A DNA stretch of 64,000 nt, taken from NCBI GenBank assembly GCA_964017195.1, contig OZ024892.1, forward strand, positions 13,836,071-13,900,070. The letters run 5' to 3'. The notes under the pieces were generated by a model that had not been told where the DNA came from, ran no database searches, and saw only the letters and a program-made list of their open reading frames with translations. This DNA comes from Siderastrea radians. Its lineage: Eukaryota > Cnidaria > Anthozoa > Scleractinia > Rhizangiidae. Position 1 is the first letter of the stretch. Each line of letters begins with the position of its first letter. Both the position numbers and the translations under genes were made by a program. This document shows, piece by piece, positions 23,757-34,500 of the stretch.

Positions 23757-24941
23757 TTACCCCAGTCCCAAAGAAGCGCTTCCATTAGTTACTGCCCTAT
23801 TTCGTTTGTCCTTCGCTTTTGGTTCACAACAGACGATCCGTCTAAACGCGCGCTTAAAATCTTGATGCAACACTCCGTACAAAATAGGATTCACCGCCGC
23901 GTTAGAAAACGCAAACACCGTTGAACTGTACTCAAGCGCGCGGGGAACGTCCTCGCGGTTGACGAAGATTGCCCAAAGGTTCGCGATCCCTCGCGGGATC
24001 CAGCAGAACACAAAAGCCATGACAACTGCGAGCAGCGTTTTCGTTACCCTTGCGTCCACAGCTCTGCGCCTCCTAGTCCGTCTTTCCACATGAGAATCAT
24101 TAGTATTTCTAAGATCCGTAAATCCTGATTCGCTGATGGTGTCGATGGTATCTCTTGATGCGGCAAGGTTATCAAACGATACAGCACCGGATGGGCTCGC
24201 AGCCGCGGTGCTAAAGCTAGATTCCATCCGGTGTTTCTCTCCATGTTCCTTCAATTCTAAGCTGAAAGTTTTCTCAAACACCCGCTTACCTTGCAAACGC
24301 ACGTACCTGTAGACATTCAAGTAAAGAACTGCGCCAAGTATTGACGGAATAAAGTAGCACATCACTTGAACAGTGATGGCATAAGACATTTCCTCGGACC
24401 ACAGGATGTTGCAAAAAAGAGTGCCGCGTATAAACCCAAGTTTACCCCATCCGAAGAAGGGCATTAAAGTCCATATTAAGGCATAAAGCCATCCTAAAAT
24501 AACAGCGAAGATTGTTCCTCTTTTGTTGCAGCGCGTTTCGTATGAGTGCGGATAGGCCACCGCTATGTATCGATTTACGCTAATATGTAGCAAAGCCATA
24601 ATTTGACCTGCGGTCAGAAAAGCGTTGATAAATCCCGTGAGCTCACAGATTACCCATGGCAGGACCCACTCCTCAGTCATTGCTGTTGTCATTACAAACG
24701 GCACCACTGTGAGAGTTATTGAAAGATCCACAATAGCAAGGTTCACTACAAGAATCGCCGCTGTAGTCCGCCGCAATCTTTTGGTGTGATAAACAGCGAG
24801 AAAGACTAAAATGTTGCCGAAAGTTGCTAACGCAATAACACAGCCCAAGGAAACGACAGAAAATAGTGATCCAATTGACAGCGATGCTACTGCGTCGGGG
24901 GAAGAATGACTAGTCAACCGGGATGAAGAATCGTTCGTCAT
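23757..24941 (-). CDS. Class A (rhodopsin-family) G protein-coupled receptor, intronless
   Basis: 394 residues in one exon with seven hydrophobic segments. Family marks: GN (N43) in TM1, LAIVD (D72) in TM2, Cys99 before TM3 pairing with a Cys in the second extracellular loop (LFCNILW), CWIP at 313-316 in TM6, NPILY at 351-355 in TM7, then an amphipathic helix 8 (QDFKRAFRRIVCC) with a CC pair that may be palmitoylated. The TM3 motif is NRY (123-125) instead of DRY/ERY. A long basic third loop (about 220-300) is rich in Ser/Thr. The start is the first ATG (24941, MTNDSSSR), which gives a short N-terminus with an NDS sequon; longer versions need TTG. It resembles the adenosine/melatonin/amine-like part of class A, but no ligand can be named. 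Convergent with RNase T2. Confidence 0.9.
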   Translation of the reverse strand: MTNDSSSRLTSHSSPDAVASLSIGSLFSVVSLGCVIALATFGNILVFLAVYHTKRLRRTTAAILVVNLAIVDLSITLTVVPFVMTTAMTEEWVLPWVICELTGFINAFLTAGQIMALLHISVNRYIAVAYPHSYETRCNKRGTIFAVILGWLYALIWTLMPFFGWGKLGFIRGTLFCNILWSEEMSYAITVQVMCYFIPSILGAVLYLNVYRYVRLQGKRVFEKTFSLELKEHGEKHRMESSFSTAAASPSGAVSFDNLAASRDTIDTISESGFTDLRNTNDSHVERRTRRRRAVDARVTKTLLAVVMAFVFCWIPRGIANLWAIFVNREDVPRALEYSSTVFAFSNAAVNPILYGVLHQDFKRAFRRIVCCEPKAKDKRNRAVTNGSASLGLG

Positions 24942-27087
24942 TGCGGAAAAATTCAACAACAAACGCCAATATCAAGACAGCAAAATCAACGAGGTTTGTT
25001 GCACTCTGGTAGTTGAACGCGCCTCGGCGAAATCACCTCTGGAAATGTTGTCGTGATAAAACACACGATAAAACAGGCTAAAAGATGTTTTAACGATTCA
25101 GGAATCAGCGTCGAAGAGAATTCTTTCACCACCCACTAACATCCGGGTGAGACAATGTCGTAATTACTTTTTTCTAAAGAAAGCAAAAGCGTTGAATTGT
25201 GACGAATTTATCCTACACTATAAGCGACTTTGCATATAAAGGAGAGCAAAATGTGACCCGAGAGCCCTAATTTGGCAGGACTTCCGTAACGTAAATTTTA
25301 GTTTAGTGTTACAAAGTAGATGATTCTCATTTTGGAAAAAAAATTCTTAATTTCAAGAGGTATTATTTAATGTTTTTGGTTTCCAATAAAAAAAGTAATT
25401 TCCTTTCAATTGTTTTAAACTCAAAGTAATTAGTCACACATTTTATTGGCCTTATCAGATCCCGGGTATCAGATGCTAAAAAAATGATCTGCGACACGTT
25501 CTATGAAAAGGCTATCACAGTTCAATATGCTTTTTGCAAAACGAAATACGTCAGGGGTACGGGTTTTGTCAAGAGAGTAAATTTTGTTGCAGTAGTCACA
25601 AAAAAAATTGAATTTGCTTATGAGTGTATTAGCGTGGAAAGTTATGTTACCCTTAAATTGGCAACAATACACAAACTTATTTCTTTTAAAGGTTTTCGTT
25701 ACCAAAACTAAAAGCAAGTTATATCTTCGCTAATTCTCTATGTAATGTTAATTTACTCTAAAGGGGTTTGTTTCCGTGCTTTTCGGTCAATAATAAGTGA
25801 TTTTCTCTTTTCATGCCGCTGAAATAAGTGCGTGATAAGTGAACCCTTGTGAAAACAGTTTTTGACAAGTTTCCCGGCTTGTCAAACCAATGCAAACATG
25901 GATGAAAACGCCTGTGTTTTGATTCGCATTGCCTTACGTAAACGATATCTCTTATTTGCAAAACCAGGCATCTGTCAGGAGTTATTCTATCGTCAGAATA
26001 TATACAGCTTATTTCGAGGTCGAGTTTAATTCTACTATATTTATTATTTTCAAGTTTAAGTGATGTTGAAATTGAACTGACGAAAGAAGTTCCCAAAAAG
26101 ATCAAATTAATCTGCCGAAAAACACAACTTACTGCAGGAAGCCCGGGAAATGAATTTAATGGCTGTCCTTGATTAATTTGATAATCCCACACCTTATATG
26201 AATTTAGGATAAACCGATCATACATCACGAGGCAGTCATGACTGTAAAAATCCCACGAAAAAATTCTCGTCGCCCAGTTTTCAATAAACTGGCTGAATGA
26301 GAGGATAAATGACTTCAGTTATTACTGATGGGAAAAGCACTCATCTTTTAATTTACCAGTTGACTTGAAACTACACTCCGAACCATCTACTTATTTATTG
26401 GCTTTGAAATTCACCGTATTATTTTATTTTTTATCCTTATTAAAAATTTGTTAAGCATTTACAGATTTAATTGAATTGTCCATTTCCCTTTTTTAAGAGC
26501 TCTAAACGCAAATAAAGATGACGAGTAAAGATAACTTCTCACGGTTTTTCGGCATTCAAAAATTATCGCGGGTCACCGAGAGCGCGAGAATTTCCTGGCA
26601 GTTAGGTTAAATAATCAAACAATCAAACAACAAACAAGCAAACAAACTAAAAAGGCGAAACAAAAACTAAACTAGAATCAGCTTGTCAGCCCTTTTTATC
26701 GCAATCATGGTACATGTAGTAATCCACGTTTATTTGTGTGTTTCTAGGATTTCTTTCAGTCTTGCTTTTCTATCAGTTCAAACCATCATTTCATGTAAGA
26801 CCACAACAGTAGAATCGTGTAACATGTTTCAGTGGGGCCCTGCTAAGGAATAATCTGTCCCAAGAATTGTGAGGCGGCTGGCTCTCTTATGCCAGCTCAA
26901 AAGGAAAATAGACCGTACAATCATGTTATATTGGATCCCCACACTGTCGTCTTGTATTTAAAACAGTACCGGTTCGAGCAGTTTTTGTTTTCCTTTTTTG
27001 AGCTATGTACTGAAATTTTCCATGTCCAAAGAAGCAGTTTGTCTCAGTGTCTATGTTGTGTCTATGTTGTGAACTCTTATTCATACT

Positions 27088-27292
27088 CTCTCTTTCCACT
27101 CAGGGATAGTAGAGGGAAACGCACAAGCGAGCGAGCGAGCGCGAAAATCACCTGCGGCGTTGACGCTTGACGCGCGTGTCGTTCACTACACTAGCGGCTC
27201 GACACGCGCCTTATGTTAAATCACCACGGGCGATTTTCGCACTTGTTCGCTCGCTTGTGCGTTTCTCTCTACTACCCTGAGCGGAAAGAGAG
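27088..27292. repeat. 205-bp MITE with about 60-bp TIRs
   Basis: CTCTCTTTCCACTCAGGGAT at the left mirrors CCCTGAGCGGAAAGAGAG at the right, and the pairing continues through GCGAGCGAGCGCGAAAATC. The two arms nearly fill the element; the loop holds GACACGCG inverted pairs. Confidence 0.9.
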
Positions 27293-27767
27293 ACTGCTCA
27301 TATATAGTCTAATTCATACTTATACAATACGGTATTGACATTCCTCTGGTGGGGCTTTTCAGTGACAATATAAGGTAAAAGAAATCTAATTTAAAAACAG
27401 TTTACAATTGGTTTAAAAATGTGAAGAAAGCAGTTAAATTGCAATGTTACAGTATTTATAAAGTAATAAAAAATACATATGTATAATACAATATTATCAA
27501 TACAAATTAAATATTATTACTTATTCTCACATATAGACTTAAACTTAAACTTTCATTTGAACCCTTCTGCATTCAAAAGCTCTCCCCACCGCTGAGGTAA
27601 CAGCCGTGCAGAAAGGTGCGGCCAGGTATGAAGGGCCTCATAGAAAATCATCGATCCTGTTCACGCTGCTTACTCCTGGGTCGAACCAGAAAGTACTGCT
27701 CCATCATGCTTATGAGTCCTAACAAAGGTTTTCCTCCTTTGTCTGTGAGGTGTGGGTGTTATAATGG

Positions 27768-28947
27768 CTGTTTTGGTTTATTCAACTAGCAAAACTTAAG
27801 GCAAAATTTAGGGCTTTTAAAACTGATGAAAATAAATGAACATTCTGAAAATTACTTCCATGTTTTCTGTATTTACTTTGGTGATTTAAGGCTCGTCAAG
27901 GAAAGATCGCTTTCGCGAGCCTCTCGTCGCCAAGGTAAACACAGAAAATCAAAGCAAAACCACATATCACATGGCAGTAATTTTATAAGTTTTCATTAAT
28001 TTTTTTCAGCTTAAGGTGGCTTACTACAGTTTTCAGAAGAGAAAGTTAGCCTTTTTAAAACTTTAGTTTAAAGCAAACAGGAGTTTTCGTTTGGGCCATT
28101 TGTTGCTACAACTGTTAAAAGAAATGATATTAACCCTCATTATCATGGAAAAGAAATACGAGAAGCTTAGAAAATATTATTTATAACAGACCGAGTGCTA
28201 GGAGGGGACTGGAAACTAGGCTTTTTTAGGGCTTTTTTCTCAAAATCGAGCTGTACGACCCTACCTCAATTTTTCAGGATTTGGAAAGTGGCTATAAATA
28301 AACAACTATGCAAAAGAAAATGAAAATCTGTAAGGCAGAATTTTTGCTAATGAACAAAATCTCGAATTTTCGCTTTTTTGAGAATATCTAAAAATCTCTC
28401 TTACAGATTTTGCTAATATTTTGTCTACAGGTGAAACTTACTACTATGAATTGATTCTGAATTTTTGACTGTGGGCTATACGGTCAGTTTTCGAGTAGAG
28501 TGGGATCAAAAAATTGATTTGCGAGTTTTTTGCGACCTCCTTCGGGAGCAAAACTGAGCATGCGTGCAACTTAAGCGCGCGCTGAAATAGCGCAATAGGT
28601 GGCGCGTGCGATAAACATAAGAATTTTTACAACAACTCCTCGAGGTTTTTTTTCAAGGTTTCACAGATATTTTATACCGGTAGCACTCACTAACTTCTTC
28701 AAGACTTCGTCCATTCATGACAAAGAATGCTAATCGTACGCCATGAGCGATTTCTACGAGCCAGATCTCAGAGATGTTTTCAGCTTTTTCTCGATGATGA
28801 CGTAAAGTATTGCGCGCCCGAAAGAAAAAATGGCGTCAGAGAGAGTTTCTCAGCGCGCGCAATTGTGTCTCAGAAAAACTGTAGTAAGCCACCTTAATAA
28901 GCCGTAAATTTTGCCTTTAGCTTTGCTAGTTTGATAAATCGAAACAG
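27768..28947. repeat. Foldback element split by a later insertion
   Basis: Left arm from 27768 (CTGTTTTGGTTTATTCAACT, AGGCAAAATTTAGGGCTTTT) pairs with a right arm made of two pieces, 27925-28010 and 28898-28947 (GTAAATTTTGCCTTTAGC). The gap is filled exactly by the element at 28011-28897. Confidence 0.75.
28011..28897. repeat. 887-bp TTAA-flanked inverted-repeat element nested in the foldback
   Basis: TTAAGGTGGCTTACTACAGT at the left mirrors ACTGTAGTAAGCCACCTTAA at the right, perfect over 20 bp, with TTAA at each border. The interior has no transposase frame. Confidence 0.85.
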
Positions 28948-29042
28948 AAATTATGAATGCACAGAACACCACACAAACGGAGGATGGTAGCCCTGTGGTC
29001 CATGGGCATGGCTTCCCCCTCACTGGTAATTAATTGGATGTG

Positions 29043-29193
29043 CAGCCTAGTACCCAGGCGTTCTCTTCTCGCTCACACGACTTGGCGCCAAATTTCGTGA
29101 CGTCACAGAATGGCACCTCATTTGGTGACGTCACGACATTTCGCACCAAGTTGAGTCGAGTCATCGGGAGGAGAACGCTTGGGACCTAGGCTG
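29043..29193. repeat. 151-bp palindromic MITE
   Basis: CAGCCTAGTACCCAGGCGTT at the left mirrors AACGCTTGGGACCTAGGCTG at the right; GTGACGTCAC occurs inverted in the centre, making most of the element one hairpin. Confidence 0.85.
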
Positions 29194-29308
29194 TTGCCTG
29201 TGTACAATGTGTGCAGGCACTGACTGCCATAAGTTCCTTATAAACTGTGATTAATGTCGCGTTTCGCCATACCAAGCAACAAAATGTCAACGTTAATTTT
29301 GCTGTTTT

Positions 29309-30472
29309 CCCGGAGTATCCAATCGATGAGATCGATAATCGATGACAATCGATATCAATCAATATCAATCGATATCAATTAATCGATTGATATTGATAAT
29401 CGATAACCAATCGATGAAGCAGATCTTTCTGATCTTTTATCGACTGCCATCGATTTCCAATAGCAATCGATAGCTTAATTGATATCGATTGGTATCGATT
29501 GGTTGCAAATTTTTCCCCGTTTCACCAGCCGTTTCACAGTCTACAAGCCGACGGAAAAGGCACTACATATCACATCTTTTCACGTACAGATTGTCAACAA
29601 ATTTTATTTCATTCCGCGGAACGTTAACAGGAGAATAAGACCTATTTTCTCTCTCTTCTGTCGCTTTATAGATCTTGCAAACACGACGGAGACAGCTAAC
29701 AAGAACGTCTCAAAATTAAAGCTCTAATTAACAAAACAATGACTCTGCACGTGCGTTACACCTGTTGGGACATTTCTTTGTCATTCCGTTCAGCTGCAAC
29801 GTGAAATGACCAAATTAAATGTTTTGTGTAGAACGTGAACACACGACGGTAAATTTTCCTTTTCCCCTGGACTGTAACGTCGTTTTGAATTCACCTTCCG
29901 GATACATTTACCAGCCACGTTAGACAAATTGAACGAGTTGAAGCTATAATGAACTGAGAGTTTAAAGATTGGGAACTCGTTTTTAAACTGACGTTTTACT
30001 TAGTCGCATTCTCGTCGTGGTTGCTAAATTTACAAAACGGAAACTGGTGACACGAAAAATTCTGGTAACTCAAGTTTTACAGTGGCAAACGATGAACTTG
30101 CCAACAACAGCAGTATAAGTTGCTGCAAAACAACAAATAAAGCAGCGGCGCCTAAACTAATGATAACGAAATAGAATGGACAGTTCAACGTCTTGCGACT
30201 CAGACTTTCTCTGCGTGCTCGCCATGACAAGTGGAATTAAATTCGAGTGCGCGTACCACGCGGTATTATGACACTTATGCTTCGCGTTAAGTTATAACTG
30301 GGAGCTACCTCTTTTGCCAATCGAGGACAATCGATCAACGAGTTTCATGTGACTATCGATTGGTCATCGATTGGCCGATACCAATCCATATCAATTAATT
30401 AAGTTTATCGATTGACATCGATTATTACGTTGCTTTACTGATCATCGATTTCCATCGATTGGAGACGCCGGG
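29309..30472. mobile_element. 1.16-kb terminal-inverted-repeat element with subterminal ATCGAT clusters
   Basis: Left end CCCGGAGTATCCAATCGATG, right end mirror CCCGGCGTCTCCAATCGATG (two differences). Both ends are followed by 100-190 bp dense in (T)ATCGAT motifs (29320-29505 and 30320-30465), a subterminal-repeat layout typical of DNA transposons. A minus-strand open frame (30030-30230) has a hydrophobic stretch but no in-frame ATG. The right end stops 92 bp before the ATG of the first TKFC exon copy. Confidence 0.7.
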
Positions 30473-30564
30473 TTGTTTTCCAGTTTTTCCGACCTGAAAC
30501 TGTTACCCGGCCCCAGCTCCCCGGCCCCAGCTCCCCGGCCCAGTTCCCCGCTGTCCTAAACAAG

Positions 30565-31083
30565 ATGGCGGATGAGACGAGAGTGACAACAACATGAAAG
30601 AAACTGATAAATGAACCGTTAAACGCCGTAGATGAGGCTCTAGAAGGATTTGTTGCCGCAAACCCCGGATTAAGGCTTTTGAAAGACCATCGGGTTGTTA
30701 TCCGTGAAGATGTAGAAGAGCTAAGAAAGGCTGGCAAAGTTACTCTTGTCTCGGGAGGTGGAAGCGGGCACGAACCCGCACAGGCGGGATTTGTCGGGAC
30801 AGGAATGCTGTCTGCGGCTGTGTCTGGCGCTGTATTCACTTCTCCTCCAACAAAATCAATCTTCGCTGCTCTACGAGCGGTTGGAAAAGGAAACAGTGGA
30901 GGAACACTACTGATTGTCACGAGTTACACCGGAGACCGTCTGAATTTTGGGTTTGCTGCAGAGAGGGCGGCGGCCGAAGGTTTGAAGGTGGATATGGTAG
31001 TAGTAGGGGAAGACTGTGCGCTCACTAGTAAGGATAAAACAGCGGGAAGAAGAGGACTCTGTGGAACCGTGCTAATTCACAAG
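30565..31083 (+). pseudogene. Duplicated TKFC first exon (copy 1a) with in-frame TGA at codon 11
   Basis: Paralogous to the working first exon at 31532-32041: same length (173 against 170 codons), same phase-0 donor (CACAAG|GTAATG). It keeps GGGSGHEP (catalytic-site His), YTGDRLNFG (Asp) and [13 protein letters not shown]. The start AAGATGGCGGAT is followed by ten codons and then TGA at 30595-30597, where copy 1b and the family have Ser before KKL. Beyond the stop the frame is open for 162 codons and differs from copy 1b largely at silent positions, which implies long conservation. Notable changes are GHEPAQ for GHEPAH and several Ala/Ser swaps. It could be an alternative first exon fed by another start, a recently broken one, or an assembly/allelic error. 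GC-rich CCCAGCTCCCCGG repeats at 30508-30550 precede it. Confidence 0.75.
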
Positions 31084-31531
31084 GTAATGTGACACATACA
31101 AGTAACGCAATTCTGTCACGCGACGATCGTATCGCAGTGATACTTTATGTAAGGGGAATTTTTTTCCGACATGAATTATTGATAAAACCTTAAAATCTAG
31201 GACACCGAAAAAAAGTCACTTTTCTAATAAAAGTATCCAAAATGATTTGACCTGATTTCGTTACCAGCCTTGCATTGTGTCGCAAACAAGTGCTCGACTT
31301 CAAAAATGGCAAAATCTTTAAATTCTGGGTAGATAGTTTTACTTATTAAAATAAGTTAGACTGTGAAAATAAAAAAAAATATCGTAATGAACGTCTGGAA
31401 AAGTTGAAGTGGGAACTCAACAAAAAGGTTGAATTGAAGCACTTGTCACGAAACGGGTAAAAGGTCATGCAAGGTTCCGTTATTGTCCTTGCACAACGAC
31501 TCGACCCAGCTCCTTTGCGATTATACACAAA

Positions 31532-34500
31532 ATGGCGACAGAAGCTATAACTTCGAAGAAGCTGATAAATAACCCCTTGAATGCAGTCGATGAGGCTCTG
31601 AAAGGAATTGTTGCGGTAAATCCAGGACTAAACCTTGTCAAAAGTCACCGGGTTATTATTCGTGAAGATGTGGACGAGCTGCGAAAGGCTGGCAAAGTGA
31701 CGCTGATTTCTGGTGGAGGTAGTGGCCACGAACCGGCACACGCTGGCTTTATCGGAAAAGGAATGCTTACAGCTGTTGTTGCAGGTGCCGTGTTTACCTC
31801 TCCACCAACGAAATCAATCTTGGCTGCTATAAGAGCTGTGGGCAAAGGCAACAGCGGTGGAACGCTTTTGATTGTGAAGAATTACACCGGTGACCGACTG
31901 AATTTCGGCTTCGCAGCAGAGAGAGCTAAAGCGGAGGGTATTAAAGTTGAAATGGTGGTAGTCGGAGAAGACTGTGCGCTTACTAGCAGTGATAAAACGG
32001 CGGGAAGAAGGGGACTTTGTGGAACTGTACTTATCCACAAGGTATTGTGTAATATTTCTCAGATAGGATAAGGACCTTAGGGAGGGGGGAGTGGGGTTGA
32101 GATCTTGCTCCCGTCCTCTCCGCTTCTCTAGTCAGTAGTGGTTTTGTCACTTCCCTTATTCCACCTGTCATTTCGACATCCACCCCCTCCCCTTAACTGT
32201 TTACTTCACTTTTAATAGAAAAGATGTGTTAGACTTGCTTGGCACTTTATTTAACGTATAAAGCCGCGGCTAAACTTTCCAACGTTGTTGTGCAACATTT
32301 GTTGATTGCATGGCGTAACACTTGAACATTCATCCAACCTGGGGTGCCTTAGAATCACTCTTGGGGTGCTTTAGAATCGTTCTAACATCATTGAACCAAC
32401 AAATGTTGTACAACAATGTTGGATCGTTTAGCCACAGCTTTACCTCATTTTTCATCATGATCAACAAGTGGACTCAGTCTGAAGTTCACAAATCAACCAA
32501 CAGGAGCATTTTAGTTACAACAACATTTGTAGTTACAACAAGAACAACTAATGCACCCAGGCTGTAAACCAGAAAGAAACAATATGGATTGAAATGTACC
32601 CACCCTGGCAACCTGTGAACCTCTTTGAACCTGTTGGAGATTAGCCTGAGAAAACAGCCGACATCTCGCGAGGTGCTTCTGATTGGTTGAAACGAAATTC
32701 CATCGCATTTCGCTCAATCAGAAGCACTACCTACAACCCCAGTCACATTGTGTTGGAACACTTCTCTCAATGTCACAATTCACCTGCCTGAATCTGCGGC
32801 TCTCCCTCCCCTCAATGTTGAGTGAACCAATTTTGGTCATGTAGCAAGTCATTGTTATCAACATTGGGAGGTGGAGAGGGAAAGTGTTCCAACAAATGTG
32901 TCCGAAGTTGTCTTTGGTCAGAGTTTATAATAATGGAAGTTAATGCACCATGCGAGTGACAAATTTAGCAAAAAAGGCCACCCACTGCAAGCTTGAGCGG
33001 TGTACATGGTCATTTAAAGTACTTGAAGTGAGCAAAATAGACACAATTTCTCTGATAAAATGTTAATGTTAGTTTTTGTAAGCCTCCCGTAGTTTTGCTG
33101 GGATCGCTAAAATCAACGAACCCGTTCGGTCTAAGCAGGATGTTACACCTACGTCCTATCTTGAAATGTTATAAGGGAAGAGGCTGTTTTACTTAGTGAC
33201 AGTTACACCTAAAATACAATTTCAGGCCAATGTTTACTGCCGAAATCTATTACAGAAGTAAAGGTAAGGCATACAAATGAAAAGTCTAATATTTGTTTTA
33301 TCTGTCCTTTTTATCTGTCCCGTCGTTATGGTAAACCGTTCACGGTTTACCATAACAACTTCGATTTTTTCTTACGACAGAAGCGGGTCATGAACATTTC
33401 ACACAAGAAATCATGCTAGACTGGGAAAAGGGAAAAGGGAAAAGGCTGTTTTACTTGACAGTTACACCTAAAATACAATTTCAGGCCAATGTTTACTGCC
33501 AAAATCCATTACAGAAGTAAAGGTAAGGCGTATAAATGAAAAGTCTAATATTTGTTTTATCTGTCCTTTTTATCCGTCCCGTCGTTATGGTAAACCGTTT
33601 GCGGTTTACCATAACAACTTCGATTTTTTCTCATGACAGAAGTGGGTCATGAACATTTCACACAAGAAATCATGCTAGACTGACACAGAGGACCTTGCTA
33701 ACCACTTTTGATTTTGCTTACAACGGCAAAAGATACATTTTCCCAACAGTTAACCATGGTAAACCGTGGTTAATAAAGAATTATTAACCAATTATTGTTT
33801 ACTTAGGTGATTTACCATGGCAAATCGTGCTGGAAATTGAAAGAAATTGTCAATCGTCGTCAATTCTTTGCAAAAATAACTGTTCCGCTACTGAGCAATA
33901 ATATTTTTTTTATTGCTCAATTATTGTGTTACTTAGGTAGTTTTGGTTTGGAAAAACTCCTAATATTGGCCGATAACATGCTATGGTGTGTGGTAAACCG
34001 AAGGGTAAATCATGACAGCTGACCACTTTAATTCAATTTAAATTTGATCTCTGCGTGATTATTTACAGGTAATGCCCTTTGATATCTTTATTGACATCAG
34101 AGGAACGATTGTTCTTGTGACAGTATGATAGACAGTATGATACAAATGATTCTACCTGAAATGGAGCTCGAAACCGTTTGTACGAACGTTTTGTGATTGT
34201 GTTTAATCTTCAGAAGTGGTTTTCCTTGCCCATGCTGTGTTATTTGTGACCATGGAAATGCCCTCTGTTACCCCCCTGAGCAAATACAACCCCAGTCACA
34301 TTGTGTTGGAACACTTCTCTCAATGTCGCAATTCACCTGCCTGAATCTGCATCTCTTTCTCCCCTCAATGTTGAGTGAACCAATTTTGGTCATGTAGCAA
34401 GTCATTGTTATCAACATTGGGGGGCAGAGAGGGAAAGTGTTCCAACAAATGTGTCCAAAGTTGTAGATCTGGGTAGTGACACATTATCAGTATGGAATTT

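Larger units (their letters stand above)
24942..29042. other. Gene desert between the GPCR and the TKFC locus
   Basis: 24942-27087 is AT-rich; short frames there have no family likeness. A coding-like stretch on the minus strand at about 27660-27760 (acceptor CCTCACAG, then KGGKPLLGLISMMEQYFLV, stop) has no visible partner exons. 27088-27292 and 27768-28947 are inverted-repeat elements. Confidence 0.5.

Noticed and set aside
30030..30230. Minus-strand frame with a hydrophobic stretch resembling a type II membrane anchor
   Set aside because: It lacks an in-frame ATG (the ATG present is in another frame that stops after 22 codons) and lies inside a mobile element.
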